Below are positions 38,181 through 45,033 of a DNA stretch of 64,000 nucleotides, piece by piece; position 1 is the first letter of the stretch; every line of letters begins with the position of its first letter. The notes under the pieces were generated by a model, which had not been told where the DNA came from, did not search any database, and saw only the letters and a list, made by a program, of their open reading frames with translations. A program made the position numbers and the translations under genes. This stretch comes from Marthasterias glacialis (taxonomy: Eukaryota > Echinodermata > Asteroidea > Forcipulatida > Asteriidae): contig OU452222.1 in NCBI GenBank assembly GCA_911728455.2, forward strand, positions 14,673,201 through 14,737,200, in the 5' to 3' direction.

Positions 38181-38548
38181 GATCCGAAAAAGTCGCAGCC
38201 GGCCAAAAAGGCGCGGCGGCCAGAAACGCGAAACAAGCGACGCTACTCAAAGAGCTTCGGAAAGCCAAAGACGATCTTCGAGCGCAAAGTCCGAATTCGG
38301 ATTTGTCAACGCGCGTGGCCAATTCACAGGCAAATTTGCCCGTGGATCCGCCCGACCCTGGGAATGCATACGCTGTCCACATCGACCAGAGCGCGTGGAC
38401 AGCGTATGCATTCCTCGCTGCGGCCGTTGTAGTGGGGGCAGCGATATACGCGGCAAATTTGCCTGTGAATTGGCCTGTGAATTTGCCCGCGCGCGGCACC
38501 CCCGCCCCGCTGCAAAAGTCGCTCCCGGTCCGCAAAACGACATATTAG
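38181..38548 (+). CDS. Small membrane protein of the virus-like element (start uncertain)
   Basis: The frame opens after TAA 38178 and runs 122 codons to TAG 38546-38548 with no early ATG, so the start is missing or lies in another frame. It encodes a helical segment (LLKELRKAKDDLRAQ), then a hydrophobic stretch AYAFLAAAVVVGAAIYAA near its middle to C-terminal part, likely one membrane span. Two palindrome copies are translated as NSQANLPV and AANLPVNWPVNLPARG, and a 20-bp-arm stem-loop is embedded in the coding sequence. A competing basic frame (KKARRPETRNKRRYS) overlaps its 5' part at 38163-38290. Function unknown. Confidence 0.45.
38361..38414 (+). other. 20-bp-arm perfect stem-loop inside a coding frame
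   Basis: The arms 38361-38380 and 38395-38414 are perfect reverse complements (GGAATGCATACGCTGTCCAC and its complement) around a 14-nt loop. It lies within the open frame of the small membrane protein and immediately before the sequence encoding its hydrophobic segment. Its sequence is unrelated to the GGCAAATTCACA palindromes nearby. Confidence 0.9.
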
Positions 38549-38550
38549 AC
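38543..38550 (+). promoter_or_regulatory. TATTAGAC motif upstream of the 38590 gene
   Basis: Third copy of the octamer, ending 39 nt before ATG 38590 and overlapping the stop codon of the preceding frame. A TATATT string also lies closer to the start. Promoter role is inferred. Confidence 0.4.
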
Positions 38551-38589
38551 GCGCGAACCAACCCCTTCTATATGCAGTAGTATATTACA

Positions 38590-38830
38590 ATGGCTACTCC
38601 TAGCGCAGACGGTAAACAACTTGCCAACATGGCATACCACGCAGTCGTGGTCAGTGGTCTTACGGTTGGATACGCAACGCTGAGCAAAAAAAATCGTGAA
38701 GGCGGCTACGCCCAAACTGGATTTCGCGCCATACGACGTGGGCATGGTGGCTCTCGACGTGGGCCTGGCCATGGCCACTAAGGATATACTCGTGAAGCAG
38801 GGATACTCCCCGAAGGACATATTGAAGTAA
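38590..38830 (+). pseudogene. Small membrane-associated virus-type protein (one frame break)
   Basis: ATG 38590 begins MATPSADGKQLANMAYH, then a hydrophobic segment AVVVSGLTVGYATLSK. The frame changes at a run of eight A (38686-38693). The second part (LDFAPYDVGMVALDVGLAMA, then KDILVKQGYSPKDILK) ends at TAA 38828-38830. The total span is one base more than a multiple of three, consistent with a single extra A. The two halves together resemble a small conserved hydrophobic protein of Polinton/adintovirus-like elements, about 79 residues. Its role is not known. Confidence 0.55.
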
Positions 38831-38854
38831 CGATCTCCCCCCGTATATGGCAAG

Positions 38855-39257
38855 ATGGCCTCTATAGTGATGCTGGTGGGTGGGGGCGTTGGTGAACCCG
38901 CTTGCGTTCTCGGGTCAAACTTTCTCTTTTCGCAAGCTCAGAAGCGGGGTCGACGAAGAGCGAAAACGTCATGATACCGCCTTAGAACAACTCCAAACCG
39001 CTCGGGACGAATGGACGCGCAAGCGGTCTGCGCGCCTGGACTGGATCAATGAAGAGATGCGCCGTGCGCACTTTCCGCGACGTCGACGAAGCCATTCGGC
39101 AGTACAGTCTTGTCACCGACAACAGCCTGGAACCCTTGGAAGAGCGCCGCGGCTAGCCGACTTTTATAAGCCGAGCGACGATCAGAGAGACCGCGAGATC
39201 GCTTTCGTTGCCGCGGGGATGGTCGTGACGGGCCTGGTGGTCTACCAGCTCCAATAA
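38855..39257 (+). pseudogene. Virus-type coiled-coil protein with C-terminal membrane span (frames broken)
   Basis: The likely start at ATG 38855 reads MASIVMLVGG. The frame changes at a G run near 38880 to NPLAFSGQTFSF, then SGVDEERKRHDTALEQLQ and a charged helical region up to about 39062. A central part (about 39063-39150, FRDVDEAIRQYSLVTD) reads in another frame, and the end (LADFYKPSDDQRDREI and IAFVAAGMVVTGLVVYQLQ) returns to the earlier one. The last segment is a probable membrane span. About 133 residues in all. The role is unknown; position in the structural run suggests a virion or membrane component. Confidence 0.5.
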
Positions 39258-39275
39258 ATTCATGTGAGGCCGATT

Positions 39276-39362
39276 TGTCGATGACAAATCCACGCGTAGC
39301 AGATTCACATGTGGCAAATTCACATGTGAATTTGCCTGTGAATTTGCCAGTGGATTTGTCGG
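39276..39362. repeat. Palindromic repeats between structural genes and integrase
   Basis: A GATTTGTC-GAT-GACAAATC palindrome is followed by a perfect 24-bp palindrome (39323-39346) built of two GGCAAATTCACA half-sites, further TGTGAATTTGCC half-sites and GGATTTGTCGGCG. This is the clearest copy of the dispersed palindrome family and it occupies the junction between the broken structural genes and the intact integrase unit. Confidence 0.85.
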
Positions 39363-39501
39363 CGCTAGGCCCGACCGAATTAAAAAAAAAATTTTCTGAG
39401 CCTTGTATACAATGTGCCTTTCCGAAGAGCTGTAATTCGCAAGGGTAGAGGTGGGCATCTGCGCCCGCCGCCATAAAATTCCCGGCCCCCTGGCTCGCGC
39501 C

Positions 39502-39786
39502 ATGATCGATACTGCGCAAAAGTCCCTTGACCTCTGGCGGCGCGATGAAAAGGCTGCTATGCGTTTCGCGACAATGGTGCTGTCTGGCCCATCCAACCTG
39601 CGGGCGATGACTGGGCAGCTTCCAGAGCCTGTCTGCGAAGCCTGTTGGAGACTGATTGGGTTGCTAGAATATCTCGCAAGCCATGACCGACAGTTCGACG
39701 TTACGTCTGACGGCCAAGCAGACAGCAAAGCTGTCAGACATCTACTACAGCCCCCGCGGCTACTGGAAGGGCCTAGCGGCAATTAA
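39502..39786 (+). CDS. Small open frame upstream of and overlapping the integrase
   Basis: A 94-codon frame from ATG 39502 (MIDTAQKSLDLWRRDEKAAM) overlaps the first 100 nt of the integrase in another frame. Its composition is protein-like and the region otherwise has no gene, but no family is recognised and no promoter decides the matter. It may be a real small gene or an open leader. Confidence 0.25.
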   Translation: MIDTAQKSLDLWRRDEKAAMRFATMVLSGPSNLRAMTGQLPEPVCEACWRLIGLLEYLASHDRQFDVTSDGQADSKAVRHLLQPPRLLEGPSGN

Positions 39787-40717
39787 AAACCTCTCGGCTG
39801 CGGCTAAGATCTCTGAAGAGGCTGCCCGGGCCTGGTTAAAAAAGCAGGCCATCTGGCAGATCTATCTGCCTGGCCCGCGGCACACCCCACGCCCCAAATT
39901 TGACGTTTCTGCGCCAAACGAGGTTCATCAGGCTGACCTCCTCTTCCTTCCACACGATAAGGTAGGACGGCGAACGTACAAGTACGCCTTAACCGTGGTC
40001 GATGTTGCGTCACGTTACAAGGAGGCTGAGCCCCTGGCCACGAAAGAAGCTAAAGAGGTTGCCGATGCCTTGTCCCGCATATACAAGCGTGGGCCTTTGA
40101 AATGGCCACAGCTTCTCCAGGTCGACTCGGGGCGCGAGTTTATGGGTGTGGTCAATCAGCTGCTCGCAAAGCACAACGTCGAGATCAGGCGAGGCCGTGT
40201 GGACATTCACCGGGACCAGGGCATTGTGGAGCGGTGGAACAGGACCCTGGCCAAAAGGCTCTTTGGGCATCAGTACGCCCAAGAACTGCTGATGACCCCA
40301 GGCGAGTATTCGCGGGAGTGGGTAAAGAGGCTCCCCGCAGTCGTTGTTGCCCTGAATGGTGAGGTGACCCGGTTGACGGGCAAGCGGCCTAGAGATGCCA
40401 TAAGGGCTCGATCGGTGTCACAAAAGCCCTCCTCCGTCGTTCCAGGCCGCCCCGTTGGCTCTAATGAGCAAAGGATCCCTTCAGACGTTGGTGTTCGCTA
40501 TCTGTATCAGCCCGGCGAGCTGGAGGGTGGCCGCCGTCGCGCCACCGATCCAACGTGGTCCCTGGATGTGTACCGGCTAGGGCGCTCGGTGACCAAGCCC
40601 AACGAGCCCGCGCTCTACTATTTGCTGGATGGGCCTGCCCGTGGCTTTGTCCGCGAGGAACTTCTCGTGGTGCCCCCTGACACCCAGCTGCCGCCGGATG
40701 GGGTGCTCAGGCGTTGA
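39683..40717 (+). CDS. rve-family (retroviral/Polinton-type) integrase
   Basis: This is an intact 344-codon frame. The catalytic core shows the DDE triad: D85 in HQADLLFLP, D148 in LLQVDSGREF and E183 in HRDQGIVERWNRTLA, with the classical 35-residue D-to-E distance. The core is preceded by a helical N-terminal region (SPRGYWKGLAAIK) and followed by a small C-terminal domain of the kind that binds DNA in these enzymes (about residues 270-335, WSLDVYRLG, ALYYLLDGPARGFVREELL). Family members cut and join element ends to chromosomal DNA. Sequence and context match Polinton/adintovirus integrases rather than an LTR retroelement, since no reverse transcriptase is present. The gene converges on the replication gene, their 3' ends overlapping by 11 nt. 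It has no frame breaks. Confidence 0.9.
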   Translation: MTDSSTLRLTAKQTAKLSDIYYSPRGYWKGLAAIKNLSAAAKISEEAARAWLKKQAIWQIYLPGPRHTPRPKFDVSAPNEVHQADLLFLPHDKVGRRTYKYALTVVDVASRYKEAEPLATKEAKEVADALSRIYKRGPLKWPQLLQVDSGREFMGVVNQLLAKHNVEIRRGRVDIHRDQGIVERWNRTLAKRLFGHQYAQELLMTPGEYSREWVKRLPAVVVALNGEVTRLTGKRPRDAIRARSVSQKPSSVVPGRPVGSNEQRIPSDVGVRYLYQPGELEGGRRRATDPTWSLDVYRLGRSVTKPNEPALYYLLDGPARGFVREELLVVPPDTQLPPDGVLRR

Positions 40718-43604
40718 CTGCACATGTGCATGCTGCTCCTCTTTTTCGGTTGCACTCGAGACAAGTCAGCCTTATGTTGTCAACGGTGTGGCCCCTGGTG
40801 TTGTCTAACCGGTCAACGCTGAACTGCTGGGTGTCTTTGGGCTGGTAGGCCCAGAGGAGTTCAATGTTGCATGCGGCACAGTGGTTGTTTTGGGCATGCT
40901 TGAGATGCAGGATGCTGTCGACCTTCAGGTTAAACCCGAACCCCTTGGCTTTGTCCTGGCGCTTGTAAGCCACAAGCTTCCTTTGGATGGTTTTGCGAAG
41001 CTGCTGCTCAGTGAGCGGCGTTGTTGCTGCCTCTCCAGAACCCTCCTCTTGGGGGCAGACGACCCGCTCAAGCTGGTGCAGGTGCTCCACTCTCGATATG
41101 GCGAGGTAGGCAAGGTTCGACCACTGAAGGAAGTCGTCGATGATCCAGACCTTTTGGGGGTCGTGGATGGTGAGACCCTGGCTCGAGTGGACCGTAAGGG
41201 CATAGCCAAGGCGCCAGTCATCAGTCTGGGTGGCCGACTCAGCTGCCTCTATGCTGACATCCACGATATCATTGAGTACCAACTCTTCCTTCCTATCTGT
41301 GCCTGGGATGGGGACTAGTATGTTTTGCTTCCGGCTGTCCTTGGGGTGGTACAGGAGGGGGACCGGCTCATCGGGAAAATGGTCCTTGTGGCGCCGGAAC
41401 AGCAGCTCCTGCACTCGGCTGCGCACCTTCTGCCTCGAGGTCAAGATGAGGTCGCCTGGCTTCCATTCTTCGACGAATCTGTCCCACCCAAGGCAGCCTG
41501 TGAGCGCTTTTCTCATCTCTCGGCACTGCACTCTGTCTGGCTTGTTGCGGACGGCCACCTTGAGGGCCTTGAGGGCCGGGTCTTTTGCCCGGTAGTCGAC
41601 CTCAACCTCTTCATAATGGTCTGCCCGCTGTTGCAGCCAGTCGTGCGGCATCTCGCCCGCAATCGGGGGTGGTTGACCCTGGTCGCCACAGCAGACGACT
41701 TGGACACCTCTGCGTTCGAGCCAGTCGAGGAAGGTCTCCAGAATGGGACGGGGCACGGTGCACACCTCGTCCCAGATGATCACGCGGGGGATGTACTTCT
41801 GGCCCATCCTTTCCGGCGTCCATTCTGTTTGTCCACTCCACCGGAAGAAGCTATGGTATGTTTGGGCCTTCACGCCCCTGGCCCGCATCTCTTTGGCCAG
41901 ATGATGGGTCGGGGTAAACACGAGGGGGTCTCTCTCACGAAACAGCTCAATCGCTCTTGTGGTTTTGCCACTCCCCCCTCCGCCATTCAGGTAGGCCAGC
42001 TGGTGTCTAGTCAGCGGGTCATCATGGCGCGGCGCGGTGCTGGGGGCGCGGTCCTTTTTTTGCTTCTTGTATTCGGGCGGCGGGAGGTAGGAGGCATGCT
42101 CCATGGGCATGTACAACCGCTCGCCCTTGTCGCGCCACTGGGCTGGGGCGACTGTGGGCAGGTACTCTATTCCCAAGAAGCAGACTAGGCACATGTCCTC
42201 CCCGCAGTTGCACTTGATGGGGGCTACGTATGCCTCAACCCCTTGAAGCTTTCCCAGCGCAGATTTCCGGACATATATGCTATCAGTGGCCACCCGGACC
42301 GCCTCAGCTGACGTAAACCTTGACAGCATCGAGAGGAGGTTAATGTGGGCGTAGGCCAGCATGCTTGCCCTCAGGTGGGTGTACTGGGGCTGGGACCCAT
42401 CATAATATGTGAGGATGTGACCCAGAGGGCATCTCACCGGTGCACCAACCAAGGTGCCGCTTTGGCGGGTGTCGCGCACAAGAAAGTCAAGTTCCCCTTG
42501 GTCTGTCACCAGCCTCCTGGTTAGCCGTTTACCACCGGCGCCGCTTCCCTGGGTGAATTTGCCGATGATGGCGCAGGCCTGGTTTCTATTGTTGGGCAAC
42601 CAAACCTCGGTCTGCTTCTCAAAGGCGACAATGGCCTCTCTTACTCGGAGGGACGTTAGGAGGCCGCTCTCGGTGAGGAACGCCAGCAGAGGCGTCGGAG
42701 CCCAGCCACCGCTGGCATCTGCGAAATGCCTTCCAAACCAGGCAGGGATGACAGGATGGCAGTTGGCTGCAAACTCCCATTCCTGGACCTCAGCGTAGCC
42801 TGCGCCGATGCCTTCGGGGAGAGGGCCGTTGATTGATACCCGGGTCATGCGGTGGGTCGGATGCCCGAAGCGCTCGAAATATGGCTTGGCTTCGCCTTTC
42901 CCCTGGAAGGAGGCCGGGTAGCAGGCCTTCATGTCGATAGACCTGACTTCCCTTATGTCGTAGCCCATCGAGTTCCAGAGGCCGCCATGGCCATGCTCCA
43001 CACAGGCCTTCTGGATGTCCGGGAGGAGGCTGGTTGGTGTTGGCTTCCAGCCGTTCTTTTCCTTGGCCATGACGCTTGCGGCGTGGTTCTCGCCAAAGGC
43101 TCTCTCGGCGAGTTCGGGGTTGCCTAGTCCGGCGCAGATTGCTTTGAGTCTCTCATGGGCCTCTTGTGTCCTGTAGGTGCGGCCGTCCTGGAACACGAAC
43201 TGGTCGACTGAGAGCCGTCGGTCTTGGCCTCCAAGTAGCCAGACTGCTAGCGGCTCGCCCTGGGTGACTTCCCGGATGGCGGGCCAAACATCGCCCTCGT
43301 AGATGTGGACCTCTCTGCTTTGGGGAAAGTGGAGGTCCTTGGACCAGGCGTGACCGTTGTGGCAGATGAGCTCTATTTTTCCTCTGATCCCGTTGCCACC
43401 AAACTGGTATTTGCCGCTGTTGTATATGTCTTCCCCCGCAATGTCCCGTAGGATGATTGCCCGCTTGAGGACCATTTCCAGCTTGGCGATGTCATCGACT
43501 GTGGCGCCCGTGTCATGGACTCGTGCTTCCCACTCCTGTATTTTCTGGCGCCTTGTGGGTGTGAGTCCCTGGCCTCTCAGGGCACCTTCAAAGTGCTCCA
43601 CCAC
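40707..43604 (-). CDS. Family-B polymerase palm + SF1 helicase + HNH-type module, fused
   Basis: A 965-codon uninterrupted frame. Residues about 220-450 carry family-B polymerase signatures: motif A SIDMKACYPASF (D224), a motif B-like RNQACAIIGKF (340-350) and motif C VATDSIYV (D441), where the first aspartate of the usual DTDS is alanine. Residues 531-850 hold a superfamily-1 helicase: Walker A GGGGSGKTT (541-549), VIIWDEV (608-614), CCGDQGQPPPI (638-648), YALTVHSSQGLTI (801-813) and LAYLAISRVEHL (831-842), closest to the Pif1/RecD type. Residues 909-955 form a zinc HNH-like module (CAAC, VDRLDNTRGH, CLECN). No exonuclease motifs were seen. The frame opens with GTG and its first ATG is residue 44, so it is probably the downstream part of a longer gene (see 43637-44281). 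Likely role: element DNA replication. Confidence 0.85.
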   Translation of the reverse strand: MVEHFEGALRGQGLTPTRRQKIQEWEARVHDTGATVDDIAKLEMVLKRAIILRDIAGEDIYNSGKYQFGGNGIRGKIELICHNGHAWSKDLHFPQSREVHIYEGDVWPAIREVTQGEPLAVWLLGGQDRRLSVDQFVFQDGRTYRTQEAHERLKAICAGLGNPELAERAFGENHAASVMAKEKNGWKPTPTSLLPDIQKACVEHGHGGLWNSMGYDIREVRSIDMKACYPASFQGKGEAKPYFERFGHPTHRMTRVSINGPLPEGIGAGYAEVQEWEFAANCHPVIPAWFGRHFADASGGWAPTPLLAFLTESGLLTSLRVREAIVAFEKQTEVWLPNNRNQACAIIGKFTQGSGAGGKRLTRRLVTDQGELDFLVRDTRQSGTLVGAPVRCPLGHILTYYDGSQPQYTHLRASMLAYAHINLLSMLSRFTSAEAVRVATDSIYVRKSALGKLQGVEAYVAPIKCNCGEDMCLVCFLGIEYLPTVAPAQWRDKGERLYMPMEHASYLPPPEYKKQKKDRAPSTAPRHDDPLTRHQLAYLNGGGGSGKTTRAIELFRERDPLVFTPTHHLAKEMRARGVKAQTYHSFFRWSGQTEWTPERMGQKYIPRVIIWDEVCTVPRPILETFLDWLERRGVQVVCCGDQGQPPPIAGEMPHDWLQQRADHYEEVEVDYRAKDPALKALKVAVRNKPDRVQCREMRKALTGCLGWDRFVEEWKPGDLILTSRQKVRSRVQELLFRRHKDHFPDEPVPLLYHPKDSRKQNILVPIPGTDRKEELVLNDIVDVSIEAAESATQTDDWRLGYALTVHSSQGLTIHDPQKVWIIDDFLQWSNLAYLAISRVEHLHQLERVVCPQEEGSGEAATTPLTEQQLRKTIQRKLVAYKRQDKAKGFGFNLKVDSILHLKHAQNNHCAACNIELLWAYQPKDTQQFSVDRLDNTRGHTVDNIRLTCLECNRKRGAACTCAVNA

Positions 43605-43636
43605 TCGCTGGGCGACACAGTTGAGGTCGCCATCCC

Positions 43637-44281
43637 TTAGGGGGCGAGGTTGGCGGGGTCTGGGGCTCTTGTGGGGTAGAGCCCGTATACGACCGCGGTG
43701 ACGGGGTAGGCATTCTGATAAAACACTTGGTCGATTCCAGTCAAAACGCCTGGCCTTGTGTCCCGAGAGATCTCAATGATGGCCTGCCCCCTCCTCCTCT
43801 CTGTCCGGACTGGGTCAACCATGTCTTCAACCACCCAGTCGCCTTCGTCCTGCTCGCGCAAGAACTTGATTCGGAGCAAAAGCTCTTCCTCCTCGGGGAG
43901 AGAGGCGAGTATCTGTGCCGCCCTCTCGTCTGTCATGCGGGCGTCGAGGGCCAGTCGACCGGCTCTGACCCGCATACCATCAGCGATCTCAGCGTTGCCG
44001 ATGTCGAGAGGGTCGTCCACTTCCACCCGCCACGTAGAAAAGACTGCAGCGGCGCCATCGACTTCAAACTCGGCTTTGGCATTATTCAAAATCTCGACCC
44101 ACTCATCGGCTGGGAGCCTGACTGGGAGGGGGACCTTATCGTCCAGGTCAATAAAGGGCCGCTCTGGTCGAAGCGGCCGGGGGAGGCGTCTTTGAACGTC
44201 TTCCGGAATAGATTTATCGAGAAGGAACCCAGGCTCGTAATCTGCAAGCATCTCTTCGATCAAGTCATCCATAGTGGCCAT
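43637..44281 (-). CDS. N-terminal part of the polymerase-helicase gene (split by a frame change)
   Basis: A 214-codon frame from ATG 44281 (MATMDDLIEEMLADYEPG) to TAA 43637. It is acidic and has no recognised domain. Immediately before its stop lies a run of five C (G on the plus strand, 43640-43644). In the frame that opens there, coding-like sequence (RDGDLNCVAQRVVEHF) leads straight into the 965-codon frame. A single missing base in that run, or a -1 ribosomal shift, would make one protein of about 1,190 residues. I treat the two as one gene interrupted by a likely assembly error, mutation or programmed shift. Start choice: this is the first ATG after the upstream zinc-ribbon stop, with only a few bases between. 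Confidence 0.7.
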   Translation of the reverse strand: MATMDDLIEEMLADYEPGFLLDKSIPEDVQRRLPRPLRPERPFIDLDDKVPLPVRLPADEWVEILNNAKAEFEVDGAAAVFSTWRVEVDDPLDIGNAEIADGMRVRAGRLALDARMTDERAAQILASLPEEEELLLRIKFLREQDEGDWVVEDMVDPVRTERRRGQAIIEISRDTRPGVLTGIDQVFYQNAYPVTAVVYGLYPTRAPDPANLAP

Positions 44282-44285
44282 GTTG

Positions 44286-44603
44286 TCAACCGGACATAAC
44301 TATTGCAAGCGGTTGTCTAAATGGGTGGTGAATCTGCAAGAGCTGCTCTAGTACCAAATCAAACCGTCTTCTAGATTTCTTCTTCAAGGCTATATTCTGG
44401 TGGCGAACCCTTTCTCGCCCACAGGCCCGACAGAGTTGTATTTCGCTCTGAACCCCCTTCCCGCAAGCCCCACAGGGCACAGGGGGTTTGCTGCCTTTGC
44501 GAATCGTGGCTAGGTGAACTTTGCAGTACTCTTTAAGACAGCTTTTCCCGCAGATCCCTAGGGCCCCCACGTTCAACCACGTACACCTATCATAACCCTT
44601 CAT
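44286..44603 (-). CDS. Small zinc-ribbon protein
   Basis: 105 codons from ATG 44603 (MKGYDRCTWLNVGALG). Cysteine/histidine pairs form likely zinc sites: CGKSCLKEYCKVH, then PCGACGKG and LCRACGRERVRH, followed by a basic patch KKKSRRR. The open frame continues upstream to 44735 but only with a GTG start inside a palindrome, so the ATG is preferred. It lies a few bases upstream of the polymerase-helicase gene in the same direction, suggesting a shared transcript and a nucleic-acid-binding role in replication or transcription of the element. Family not named with certainty. Confidence 0.6.
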   Translation of the reverse strand: MKGYDRCTWLNVGALGICGKSCLKEYCKVHLATIRKGSKPPVPCGACGKGVQSEIQLCRACGRERVRHQNIALKKKSRRRFDLVLEQLLQIHHPFRQPLAIVMSG

Positions 44604-45033
44604 GTTGCGGGCTGATCGCCATAAGTATACACGTAGCAACGCAGAGGAGTATACCAATTGCGCAAAAATGTCTAAATAAAGGCCGGCGAGGGCATTGCAA
44701 TGGGCACCCGATTCACAAGTGCATTCTCCATTCACATGTGAATCGGTGCGCCGCCATAGCTGCCCGCGGTGACCATCGACGAGGAGACAAAAAACGCGCT
44801 CATTCAGAGAGGCAGGGACGAGGCCCGGGCCAGCTTTATAAAGAAATTGTCAGCTGCTCCATGAGCTGCTTTTTCACTCTGGAGGTGGCCGAAGGTTAAA
44901 ATGGAGCCCGGCTGCGTTGTGCCTAGGGCCCGGGCCGGCAAGGGTCGTGGGCCGTCCCTGGCCCCCCCATTTTTTGCCGGCACATATTATGATGGGTACC
45001 CCAGAAGCAAGTGCATTCGCCCCCCCTGCTGCT
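44604..45033. promoter_or_regulatory. Right end region of the virus-like island
   Basis: GC-rich non-coding DNA between the replication operon and the AT-rich host repeats. It holds a degenerate palindrome (ATTCACATGTGAAT, 44730-44743), a TTTATAAAG string (44836-44844) that could be a TATA box for the minus-strand genes, and a coding-like plus frame with no ATG (about 44757-44862, TIDEETKNALIQRG) that may be a gene remnant. Base composition changes between about 44990 and 45033, after which the CTTCCGG repeats begin, so the element's right end is probably here. No terminal inverted repeat can be tested because the left end is in the gap. Confidence 0.45.

Noticed and set aside
37930..38561. 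Minus-strand frames of 100-200 codons over the small structural genes
   Set aside because: Their repeated peptide patterns come from the GGCAAATTCACA palindromes, and the plus-strand frames match viral-type proteins better.
39683..40717. LTR retrotransposon or retrovirus origin of the integrase
   Set aside because: No reverse transcriptase, RNase H, protease or LTR is present, and the neighbours are capsid, ATPase and DNA polymerase genes.
41325..42188. Long plus-strand frames opposite the polymerase-helicase gene, such as one of 287 codons
   Set aside because: They are shadows of a GC-rich coding strand; the minus frame has recognisable motifs and is far longer.
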